A DNA stretch of 64,000 nt from Monilinia fructicola. Taxonomy: Eukaryota > Ascomycota > Leotiomycetes > Helotiales > Sclerotiniaceae. Location of the stretch: positions 992,001 through 1,056,000 of the forward strand of contig VICG01000011.1 in NCBI GenBank assembly GCA_008692225.1. Reading direction: 5' to 3'. Under the pieces are notes generated by a model. The model was not told the origin of the DNA and ran no database searches. It saw nothing but the letters and a program-made list of their open reading frames with translations. Positions 37,118 to 48,259 of the stretch are shown piece after piece; position 1 is the first letter of the stretch; the number at the start of each line of letters is the position of its first letter. The position numbers and the translations under genes were made by a program.

Positions 37118-38133
37118 GCAATTTACAACTCGAAGTCCTGTAGAGACGCTCAAAAAGGTCCGCCACAGCTCCACGAGGAACCACATACTACAATAATTAT
37201 CCATTTGAAGATCACTTGCAAAGCTTCTTGTTTGAATTTCCAGCTCTAGGTCGAACATTGAGTTACTATTTTTTGCGATATTCTGAATGGGCTATATTGA
37301 TTTATGATGGCTTGCTTCAATTATGAGCTACAGGGCTTCGATGGGAGATTGTCGCCACATTCTCAATACACTAAAAGTTTACTTCGAAAGATTACCAAAG
37401 AAGTAAGAGGTGGAAGGGAGGAGGATAGTTCAACCTTGACGAATTTTTGAACCCTCGCTGCGATACTATCCCGAACAAACATGAATTGGCTGAGAGAAGA
37501 CAACATATTTCTGACCAGTAGCCTTATTGCTACTGCACCAACCAGTGGATCAAGGATAGAAGAATCTTTTTATTCCAAAATGCTTCACTCAAAGTCGTTT
37601 CATACTTCACTTCTCAGCAGTCCCTGCTTGCTTGGGAATATCTCTGCGCATTCTTGAGTAGCCCTGGAGATATGGCATGCAACATCTTCGGAACAACATG
37701 TGTTGTTAAGCGAAGGAGAAATTTTAGGTGTTCGATTCCCACTTGCGCATCGAGAAAATAGTTGGTTCATGGACGAGATGAAGCCGGTCTCAACAAACCC
37801 ATAATTCCCATATATTGTTTAACCTCTGGCGCCCGCAGCTATGTTAGATAAACTCGGACATTGGAAGGATTTTAGGGCCCAAACAGCCTAACGCGCACAC
37901 TTACATTGTTAAGTTTTTGAGCATCATTGTTCGAATAGCTCGACAGGACTAAATAAACTCTGCCTAATCACTAGGAATTTCTAACTGCTCACTCTATGAT
38001 CAGATGATTCTTCCAGGTGTATATATTCATAAATTCGTACCTGTCGTCAAGTCTAGTCTACTAACAAGCGAATTTAACCGTGCAGATATGATTCATATAC
38101 ATACCTCCCCCTTCCCGGCTCACCCTCAAGCTA
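37118..38133. other. Intergenic spacer between convergent genes
   Basis: I see no gene or notable repeat here; it lies between the 3' ends of the Zn2Cys6 regulator and the HeLo-pseudokinase gene. Confidence 0.5.
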
Positions 38134-39831
38134 TCAGACCCTCAAACGCTCCAATCTGCCCACCACAAACTCCATCAGAGCCCCCGCCTCCACCCCATTC
38201 AAATCCTCCCGAACCCCCAAACACCTCTCGACAACCTCCCTGTACCCCCTCCCAACTTTGCTGCCCAACCCCGGCACCAAATTCTGCACCACAATCTTAT
38301 CCCTGAATCTTTCCGCCGAATAATGCGGCTTGTGATACGTCTGCAATGTTTTCCACAGGCCAACCTCCAGTAGTATCAACCCTAAAGAATATATATCAAA
38401 GCTCTTACAATACGGTTTCCGCGGACAGGACGAGGAATGCAGGGACGAAGGATGACGATGGAGATTTGCCGCCGGGGCACTCCGTGACGCAATGGACATC
38501 TCACCCATGTGATCCGGCCGCGACGCATCGAAGCCGAGAAGATACGGCGTGCCAATATCGGGAACGTTTTCCCTCTCCCGCGAGATCCCCGGACTCTTTG
38601 CGTAGGCGCTGGGAAAGAAGAGGACGTTGGCGCTGCACAGATTTTTATGCAGCCAGTCCAACGAATGGAGAGACCAGAGGGCCACGGAGAGGGTGTGGGC
38701 GAGCTTGAAGCGGTCGTCGAGGTCGGGGGTGCGGAAATCGTTGCTGCTGATGAGTGCATTAAGGGTTGAGGAGGAGGCCGAGAGGCGGGGCGTACGGTAG
38801 ATGAGTCCGTAGCGGGAGGAGGTGCTGTCGTCTGTGTAGCCGAGGCAGTCGATGGTGTGGAGGTCTGGGTGTCGGTCTGAGGCGCTGTGGATCATGCGTG
38901 CGAGGTCGTCTATTCGACGGAGATGATTGAGTCGGGCGTCAAGGTCTTCTTTTTCGTACTCTACCCATTCGACTATGATTTCTTGTGGTTCTGCTAGCGA
39001 AGGGTCTTTGTATTGGCCGTGCGTTCTTCCCACGTCGGAGTTCTTGACCATCAACGCATGGCGCTGGATCTTCAGGGTATAAGTTGGTTTGAAATTCTTC
39101 GTTTGTTTTTCGTCCAAGTTGATTCTTAGTTGCTTGAGATTGGCCGAGATATTGAGACCTGGATAGACTCCACTGCTCGCCGTTTCTAAAATTCGCAGCT
39201 TGCCTAGATCTCGATGCGCACCTTGGAGTAGTTCATTTGTCCACGTCCTGTGCAGCGTCGCAAGTCTTGATGGCGGAAATAACTGTTCAAGGCCATCGTT
39301 GTAATCCTTGAGATCTTGTAGCAATACTGTGAATTTCTCCTTATCGCCAACAACCCACTTAACCCTCTTCGACAACTCGCTCCTCAAACTCAATTTTCCC
39401 ATCCCAAAACCCCCTTTCTCCTTCTCACTCTCCTTCTCAGCCTTCCACTCCCTCCCCTCAATCCCCCTCTCGCTCCCCACCACATCCTCCTCCACAACAC
39501 CATACCTCTCTCTCAACTTCTGAAAATCCGTAATCGTCCTATACAACTCACTCAAAATCTGCATGGCCAAGCCCCTCAACCTCTCATTCCCAATATGCTC
39601 CTCCCTTCTCAACTCCTCTTCAAACCTCCCCTCCAAGACCCCCCATTCCCGGCCCCAGACCAATAATCTCATCTCCTCAATCCTAACTTTACAGATGAGT
39701 TTTGCCGAGTCTCGTGAGACATTAGATGCTGTGGTGAACAGCGAATAGGCCGTTATACACCCGGAGAAGATTTGGCCAAGGACCCCGACGGCGCCAACGA
39801 TGGACAGAGCTGTGCCGAGGACTTCGGCCAT
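38134..39831 (-). CDS. HeLo-domain protein with C-terminal pseudokinase
   Basis: Single-exon 565-residue protein, start at MAEVLGTALSIV (39831); an in-frame ATG at 39930 would add 33 residues and seems less likely. Residues about 1-220 match the fungal HeLo (prion-inhibition/propagation) helical domain: a hydrophobic N-terminal helix (GTALSIVGAVGVLGQIFSG) then DSAKLICKVRIEEMRLLVWG. HeLo domains in HET-S and related proteins target membranes and cause regulated cell death. Residues about 290-560 are kinase-like. The catalytic loop reads LHKNLCSANVLFF (about residue 394), with Asn where the HRD Asp should be. The DFG position reads GFDASRPD, there is no glycine loop, and YSLGLILLEVGLW marks the C-lobe. 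It is therefore probably a pseudokinase. No amyloid motif or NLR partner is visible nearby. Architecture is seen; a death-effector role is inferred. Confidence 0.85.
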   Translation of the reverse strand: MAEVLGTALSIVGAVGVLGQIFSGCITAYSLFTTASNVSRDSAKLICKVRIEEMRLLVWGREWGVLEGRFEEELRREEHIGNERLRGLAMQILSELYRTITDFQKLRERYGVVEEDVVGSERGIEGREWKAEKESEKEKGGFGMGKLSLRSELSKRVKWVVGDKEKFTVLLQDLKDYNDGLEQLFPPSRLATLHRTWTNELLQGAHRDLGKLRILETASSGVYPGLNISANLKQLRINLDEKQTKNFKPTYTLKIQRHALMVKNSDVGRTHGQYKDPSLAEPQEIIVEWVEYEKEDLDARLNHLRRIDDLARMIHSASDRHPDLHTIDCLGYTDDSTSSRYGLIYRTPRLSASSSTLNALISSNDFRTPDLDDRFKLAHTLSVALWSLHSLDWLHKNLCSANVLFFPSAYAKSPGISRERENVPDIGTPYLLGFDASRPDHMGEMSIASRSAPAANLHRHPSSLHSSSCPRKPYCKSFDIYSLGLILLEVGLWKTLQTYHKPHYSAERFRDKIVVQNLVPGLGSKVGRGYREVVERCLGVREDLNGVEAGALMEFVVGRLERLRV

Positions 39832-40788
39832 CGTTTTGATTGTGCTATGGGCCTCGCCTTGTACAGATAGGAGATATGAGGCGAGCGAGAAGTTGGAGAC
39901 ACGTGAAGGGTAAGTGTATTGTAATCTCATTACATATATATGTACAGTGAGTGAGTGACCTTAGGGTACTAACATGGAGATTCACACATATCCAAGAGGC
40001 CAACACCCAGTTTCGAAGCGAAATAAACCAAAGATAAGAGATCTCGAAATTGGGGAAACCGTAGATGAAGAAATATCAATCATGCAATTGAAGAAATGCT
40101 TGCGAGTTTGACAGATCATTTTGTGGCCAAAAGAAAGCTGCTGCAGGTGAAGATGGTGGCTGACGGGGATCAGCAATGATGCAGCGGCTGTGTCCTTTTT
40201 ATGCCCCTCGTAATAGGTGGGATGAACCATTGGACATTTCTATGATGAAATGTAGCAAGAATAAATTAGTCTTTTTTTGGCCTCAATTTTACGACAAGTA
40301 TTATTGTCTTCAGGAATACTTCTTTACTTTCAGAAGCACTGCAGTAGTCTCTCTAGGCCTAAGCCAGTCGTTTCGGATATCTCCATGTGTTATACGATCC
40401 TGCGCATGGCTCCTTGAAGAATGGAGTCTGGGGTTTCCTGACAACACTTGCATTGTTTCAGGTAAGCTGAAGAGCCCGAGGATCAAATGTGTTTCAATTT
40501 GAATCGACTTTGTATTTAGTGAAACATGGGGAAACACATGTTCACCTCATAACTCAATTCATGTACTTTGTAAATTGCTAGCCCCAAGATTTACATTCAG
40601 AAGATGGTGATGCTATGCTTAAAGTAAGCCGCCCAAGCCCACTGAGTCCTCCTTGAAAGGATGAAAAGATAACAATAATAGAAAACATTCCCTCGTCAAA
40701 TTGAACTCCGCCTTAAATGCACGGCTCCCTGTTTAGTTTTTCCTGAACCTTCATCCCCAGACTCTCGTTTCAACTCCGCCATAGCAGC
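39832..40788. other. Promoter region of the HeLo gene and 3' flank of ERV29
   Basis: No gene supported; the frames at 39982-40537 on both strands lack domains. No strong repeat is seen. Confidence 0.5.
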
Positions 40789-41937
<1,149 letters not shown>

Positions 41938-42266
41938 TGTCGCAATTCTGTAAGACGTTCACCAGATCGAAGAAAGCAAAAGGCAGTTGAATCAAGGGAT
42001 CCTCAAATTGATTGTGATAGGTATTGCTGTGATTCAGAGAGGTCGTGTTGTGAAGAAGAGGAATGAATGAGGATGAGAGTGAGAATCGAGGTGCACCTTT
42101 TGAGGATTAAGGTTACTTAATAGATTCTCGGTAGAGCACAAACTGCCCAGGTGTCCTTTCAGGGTCGGACTCCAGAATAATGAATAATGATCCGAGTTAA
42201 CCTAATTTAGCACAAACTCTTTATTTTCGAGTCTATTACCACCAACCGATGGCATGGAATACGGAG

Positions 42267-42297
<31 letters not shown>

Positions 42298-42980
42298 AGT
42301 AGGGAGGTTCATGACTTGGAATTTAATATAATTTCGTATTATTTCTATATTAATTAATTGTTTGATCGGTTTCTGCTTTTGGTTGTTGTGGACTACACCT
42401 GGGCAGTATTATACTCGCATAGTGAATAATAAAATATGAAATCATATTTAAAGTCTCTTCCCCTTTCCCTTTCCCGTTCCCTCTCCCTCTCCCTCTCCCT
42501 TTCTCTCTTGTGGTACAAAGGTGGATGAATTCTGACGAGTCACAGGAAAAGTTGTCATGATGCCGTTGCAAATCTGGGCACTTCAATGTACTAGAGCATG
42601 CACACACACACGCACTGGCATAGAAAAGTAAGTATTCAAAAGTTTAATATTCTCCGCATACATTTGGCTGTTTTACTCGAGTAAGGATTCCAAGCTTAAT
42701 CTCACATGATTTTCATACGGTACTAGGTATTTTTGTGGTTCCTTTAGCTTTCTTCAAGAACTCATAATACTAACATCAATCTCTCTCCTCAAAGTGCCTC
42801 TATGTCGCTCGCAACTTAAAGGGGGGGGATCTTGAGAATTCTTATTGCCCTTATGTATAACTCCAGTTCAAGTAGCTTGATGCCGCCTTACCGGATTCAA
42901 ACGATATCCCGCTATAACGCCCTAAATCATAATGATAACAGATAACTGCGGATCCAAAAGTATTTTCTGCAAGTAGATTC
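41938..42980. other. ERV29 promoter and verprolin 3' flank
   Basis: No gene supported. It contains GGAGCA units at 42268-42298, a CTCCCTTTCC tract at 42455-42505, CACA units near 42600 and a G-run at 42822-42829. Confidence 0.6.
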
Positions 42981-44445
42981 TTACTGGAAAGCACTCAGAT
43001 CCAACGGAACACTGCTCCCGCGACCCGCTCGGTATTTCTTGGGCCCACCAATAAATTCTCTAGGTTTAGGAAACATCGATTCATCTGTAAATTTCCATCG
43101 AGAGTCGTTGATTATAACCCTCCTGTTCGAATTAGAACTAGCGGCTTTAGGTAAGGTACCATTCGATGAGAGGGTATATGAGCTAGAATCCATCGTATGA
43201 GCTCTTCCTTGTTGTTGACTTTGACTTCTTGATATTGGTGCTGCCGGTGGTGCAGCTGGTGGAGATGGCGCTCTGTGTGACGATATAGAAGGCCCGGTGG
43301 AAGGAGGTGGTGGGGGTGGAGGAGGTGCACCCATTGGTGATGCTTGACCCGCAGCACGAATTGCTGCTTGCATCGCAAGACTGTGACTCCCTCCATTAGT
43401 CGAGGGCGGAGATGTTGGTGGTGGTGGTGGTGGAGGAGGAGGGGCATGTGATCGTGGTGGGTTACTGGGAGGACGTGGAACTGGAGAAGGTGGTGGCGGT
43501 GGTGCAGCAGGAGGTGGAGGTGCTGAAGAGGAAGGGGGTGGAGGTGCGAATGATGGGGGCGGTGGCGGTGGGGCTGACAGTGCCGATGAGGGCTTTCGAG
43601 TCCCAGGAGGTGGAGGAGGTTTCTTGCCAATAGGGGGCGGTGGCCCTTTAAGTGAGGTTGAAGATGCAGGTCTAGAAATTGAGGGTCCACCAGTCTTCCG
43701 TAAATTTGCAACAGAGGGTGCAAATGCTGGTGTAGTAGCGGTTGTCGGAGGAGGAGGTCTAACTGATGGCAAGGGCGGGGCTGCGTTTGTTGGAGGTCTA
43801 GGTGCTGCCATACTTGGCGGTTTTGGCGCAGAAAATTCTGGTTCTGATGTAAATGATGAATCTCGGTTCGCTGTAAGAAATTAGAATATATCTCAACCTT
43901 ATGTTAGAGCGTAACTCTTACCGCCAGTATCTACTCCTCCGCCTCGTTTCTTTAATTTGGGCATGCCACCCGCGAATATTCCTCCCAACTGTGGAGGCTG
44001 TTCCATTCCTGAGACCCCACTATTATTCCCTTGGTCACTGTCACTTCGAGCCCTATTTCCTCCTGGTACTGGTGGTGCGCCGAATCCTCCAGGAGGTTTT
44101 GCCAGACCCGGCACTGGCGGAGCACCTCCTATCGGCATTGGCCCAGAACCTCCAGATACTTTGCCTACTATCGGTGCCGATCGATCATTGGTTACAGCTT
44201 TTTTGAGTGCTTTCCCCTTGGTGATATCTGACAGAAGCGCACCCTGTAATACAGTTAGCAACACTGACTTAAACGCTCAAAGCAACTAGAAAACTGAGGA
44301 GTTTTACTCTGTTTGCAGCAACTTTCGCAGGTGGTCTTGATGGCATAGCCCCCGGAGCTCCTCCAGGAGGTGGTGGAGGAGGAGGAGGACCCCCAAATCC
44401 TCCTGGTGGTGGAGGTGGAGGAGGGGGTGGTGGTGGAGGAGGCAT
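42981..44445 (-). CDS. VRP1: Verprolin/WIP-like actin regulator
   Basis: Proline-rich partner of WASP/Las17 that binds actin and promotes Arp2/3-driven patch assembly during endocytosis and polarised growth. Exons: 44445-44308, 44243-43922, 43870-42981; introns 64 and 51 bp, all phases consistent, no frame break, 449 residues. It begins with a poly-Pro/Gly block, then a WH2 actin-binding motif spanning the first splice (NRGALLSDITKGKALKKAV; residues about 45-63). Long poly-Pro tracts for SH3 and profilin binding follow. The C-terminus is a WASP-binding WIP region (RWKFTDESMFPKPREFIGGPKKY). Intron 1 falls immediately before the WH2 Gly. Call firm. Confidence 0.93.
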
Positions 44446-45237
44446 GATTGCGTGAACAGAATAACAGTTGTTTGTTTAAATTGAGGTATAACACCCTCTG
44501 ATGGAATTTCAAATAGATCCTTTCGTCAAAGTAATTGGTACCGGGTATCATTCAAGCATGAAAATTAAAAGAAAGGGATTCAAGCAAAATGGATTGTTCA
44601 TGTATTTTCAATTCTTTAAAGAAAGTGCCTAGTAAATAGAAGCTCGGAAGGTTATCTCGGATTCACGCATTTGTGTTTGTCAGTTCGTCGTCACAATTGT
44701 GGCTCATGCACCAAAGTCAGCCTTCTTTATTAGTCAGCGACATTAGCTAAGAATTGCAGGGTTATCAGGCCAATGGATGCCCAATCTAATAAGGCAGGTA
44801 CGAGCCTGGATTCTACTCCGTAGGTACACCTGGGCACCTGGGCATACCTCGGTAGATTCATACATTTACATATTTATATATTCATATTGACTTATTCACC
44901 TATTCATCTATTTTTACCTAAACGAGCATATTTTGTTGTAAAATATCCATCCATGGATCCCCCAGCAGTGAGCTTTTTAGGGAATTTTGGTCCTTCTAAC
45001 CTTTGACTATCTCGAACTAACCCTAATAGGTAACTAAGAGCATTGAGATGCATGGATGTCAAACTTCACTAACAAGTACAGATGAATGCAAAGCAAAGCA
45101 AAGAGGGCATGGACCAATTTCGAGCAGGGATCAAAACATTTAGATAAAACGCAGACTCAACGAAACCGACTTGACTACATCCATCCTATCAAAAATCTCA
45201 ATTAAAAATCACCAAACCTTGATATTACTTTGCCAAA
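44446..45237. other. Divergent promoter region, verprolin and mitochondrial protein genes
   Basis: No gene supported. The motif TACTCCGTAGGTACACCTGGG lies near 44813 and is of the family recurring elsewhere in the window; ATATTCATA-type AT-rich repeats lie near 44860-44920. Confidence 0.55.
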
Positions 45238-46509
45238 ATGTCGAAACGTCTCATCAAGCCTCGATCAGATGTTTGCCGCATATGCGATTTCATAACTTCC
45301 CACCAAAGCTCATCCAGACAACAGTATCGACTTCCAAAAGTGATCAATGCTACTCCTCGTACATTTACAACCGCTACCAGAAAACGTTCAATTGCAAGCA
45401 AGTCAGCAAACTCTGGCCCTTTCGATTCTTTGCGAAAGTCTTTAGAATCCAGTGGAGCGAATGCTCAAACACCACACCATATCACAGAAGCAGAGCTAGA
45501 GCAGGGACTAAGGCGTGGAGTCGAGGCCTGTAATACGTTATTAAAAACTAATACGGAAAGCATATCCTCAGAAAGGGTTGTTTTGAATGTGCTACAAACA
45601 TGTCGATTGATTGCTGCCGATGTTGCTGGGGAACCTGCCAAATCATCAGAAGTAAAGAAGGATACAACCGCTGCGGCATCGCTACTTTCTTTGGCTGACA
45701 GAGGATCGAAGAAGTTGCGAGTCCAGAAACTATCCCGTGAGAGCCAGTTTCTAGTTGATGAGCTCTCACAAGTCTTGTTTTCTATCATTGCCCACGAGGC
45801 TGTATTTATATCACCAGAAATCCTAGAAGTATACATCAGCACGCAATCATGCCTAGGAAAACCAGAGACTTTCCCTGGAGTGTTCTACCTGTATGCGAAC
45901 AAGCCGATACCAATTGAGGGTTCTAATCCGATAAAATTCAAGAATCAGAATCCAAATAAGGTCAACAATGCCATCCCAACTGTCGTCGCGGATCAAGCTT
46001 TACAAACCGCAATTGATGCGAGGGAATTGGATATTGCAATGGATATCGTTGACACGGCATATGCGCAAACAGCATTTCGTCGTGCCAAATTTATCCGGAA
46101 AGGGTTGTTGCCTACCACTGGACTTGCATTAGCACCCCTTGCAGCATATGGAGTTGCATCACAACTTGCTATGTTCCAAAATACCATGGAACCTGGTATG
46201 GCGACAAATATCGCATTCGCAGGAATATTAGCATATATGGGTTTTACCGCGACAATTGGTGTGGTAGCTGTAACAACAGCTAATGATCAAATGGATCGCG
46301 TGACTTGGGCACCAGGTATGCCGTTGCGGGAGCGCTGGGTTCGTGAAGAAGAACGAGCAGCGATAGATAAAGTCGCGGGGTCATGGGGGTTCCATGAAAA
46401 ATGGCGGCGGGGAGAAGAAGAAGGTAAAGATTGGGATCGATTGAGATTGTGGATCGGCAACAAAGGAATGTTACTTGATGCAGTGGAGCTTATGGAAGGT
46501 ATGGAGTAG
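45238..46509 (+). CDS. Conserved fungal mitochondrial membrane protein, function unknown
   Basis: Single-exon 423-residue protein. The N-terminus is basic, Ser/Thr/Arg-rich and lacks acidic residues after the start region (PRTFTTATRKRSIASKSA near residue 40), as in a matrix-targeting presequence. A soluble helical domain follows. Near residues 290-350 there are two membrane segments (LPTTGLALAPLAAYGVASQLA and NIAFAGILAYMGFTATIGVVAV). The C-terminus is charged with GWxxKW-like content (WGFHEKWRRGEEEGKDWDRL). I recognise the look of a fungal inner-membrane protein but cannot name the family. No frame break. Confidence 0.75.
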   Translation: MSKRLIKPRSDVCRICDFITSHQSSSRQQYRLPKVINATPRTFTTATRKRSIASKSANSGPFDSLRKSLESSGANAQTPHHITEAELEQGLRRGVEACNTLLKTNTESISSERVVLNVLQTCRLIAADVAGEPAKSSEVKKDTTAAASLLSLADRGSKKLRVQKLSRESQFLVDELSQVLFSIIAHEAVFISPEILEVYISTQSCLGKPETFPGVFYLYANKPIPIEGSNPIKFKNQNPNKVNNAIPTVVADQALQTAIDARELDIAMDIVDTAYAQTAFRRAKFIRKGLLPTTGLALAPLAAYGVASQLAMFQNTMEPGMATNIAFAGILAYMGFTATIGVVAVTTANDQMDRVTWAPGMPLRERWVREEERAAIDKVAGSWGFHEKWRRGEEEGKDWDRLRLWIGNKGMLLDAVELMEGME

Positions 46510-47075
46510 ATAAATTCTTAGAAAGGTATGGAATAGAAACCTTTCAATTGAAAGTCTGTCGATCAGTTGATTTCGCAAGCGCAGAAATCGCGTCAATAAA
46601 TGAACATGTCATTTGAGGTTGTCATTTAGCCGCACTGCTGGACTCAATACTGACTTCCCGCCACTTATTCTCTTTCTCTTTCCAGAATCTCAGTTCGAAT
46701 TTGACGATTTTGCAAGCTCAGAACTCAAGTCAAGGTAATCTATGGGATTGCGAATTACTGATTCAATACGTACTCAATCGAATGTCCACTTCACACGCTA
46801 TACGTGCCCTCAAAGATTTTAGAGAGAAACTAAGCTGGCTACTTTCGCAAGCGCAGAGACGGCTTCGAATAGGGTGAAATCTAGCGTGACGGTACTGTCT
46901 AGAGCCTCAGTAGAATAGACTACTAGACGTCCTTTACTATATAAGATCTGATGTTTCCCCAGAAAAATAATAGTTCACTTTGCGTCTACTCCAAACCAAC
47001 TGTAACAATCATTTCTACTTCTCAACCAGTCAATTCTAAGTCTTCGTGATTTCCCGCATCACCATAGAGTCTGAC
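46510..47075. other. Intergenic spacer, promoter of the next gene
   Basis: No gene supported and no repeat of note; a duplicated TTTCGCAAGCGCAGA motif occurs near 46571 and 46845. Confidence 0.5.
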
Positions 47076-48259
47076 ATGATGGATCCAATGCAATCTGAGC
47101 AATGCCTTGCACATGGGCATTTCATGAATGGCCTGAGTAAAAGCCAAGTAAAAGCTATCTTTTGGATTCTATTTTTGGTTGTGCTTGTCATGTTGACCGT
47201 TGCAACCAGCGCCTTTACTAAAAGTACCCATCACGCCACGTATGTCTGTCGCTCTCCAATATCCTTCATTAACTAGGAAATATTACCTATAAACAATTAA
47301 CACAATGATCCAGGCACATCAAAAACGCAGAAGTCCATCCCCTAATCTCCCGGGACATCTGTCCGACCTTGCTCTCCATAAGTAAACAAAAACACCGCCG
47401 TACTCAAATCCAATGCATCTTTGTCTGCTTCCTCTGTCTCATCATCTCGGTCCTCTGTACAGTCTTCGAGGCTTTCGCTGCATCCACACTCATCTTCTGC
47501 CATGAATTAGATATGGGTTTTCTTTATTGGTCGTTCTGGACCTTGCTGCAAGTTGGAAGCACCATTGCCATTTTTGGAATCGCAGTGGCTCAGTTGTGGG
47601 CGCTTACGGGAAGGGACGCGCTTCCAGTCAAGTATGTATCTTGAATTCGATTTTATGTCTCTCAGCGTCCAATTTTATGGACGGTTTTATCTTTTTGGCT
47701 TTTTCTGACTACCCGAGAAGGAATTCTGACTAACTTTTTTCTGTGTAACAGTGTGGCAATTGGAACCCCTGTTTTGCTCGTGGCTTGGCTTGGTGTGGCA
47801 TTCGAATATCTATTCAAGGGGTGGTTGAGCGAGGAGGCATTAAAGAGCTTTGATAGCTTCGTTGATGGCTTGGTGGATTCACACTCGTAAGTTCTTCTCA
47901 TTTCTTCCATAAAACCACCTACCCGACCCTCAACCCAGAAACTAAGTTCACCCAGTAAAGATGAAACCGTCCCTATGAAGCAAAGCAGCACAGCTTCTAT
48001 CCCCCATGCCGAACTCTTGGGTTTTACTATTGATAATCTTCCCATCGTTTGTTTTAACAGGTTACCCTGTACACTCCACCCATCAGCTCGCCCGTGGGGT
48101 AAAACTGAGGATGGTCGTCAGAAATATGTCTATCGACCTTTATCCACTCTCTCCGATAATGCCAGTTCCGATGCCGGTAATAACCTTGCCGCCAGATTTG
48201 AACTGAGAAGTCTTGACGATATCTCCAATGCAAGCTTTGATTCCGACGAAGCGGTTTAG
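47076..48259 (+). CDS. Hypothetical multi-span membrane protein
   Basis: Unrecognised four-exon gene: 47076-47239, 47314-47631, 47752-47886, 47956-48259. Introns of 74, 120 and 69 bp have GT-AG ends and consistent phases, giving 306 residues. Hydrophobic segments: IFWILFLVVLVMLTVATSAF (residues about 29-48), IFVCFLCLIISVLCTVFEAF, TLLQVGSTIAIFGIAVAQLW, and VAIGTPVLLVAWLGVAFEYL. The C-terminal third is hydrophilic, ending ISNASFDSDEAV. Four membrane spans with cytosolic ends are likely. A further small intron near 48020-48058 is possible but not needed for frame. No known domain seen. Confidence 0.6.
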
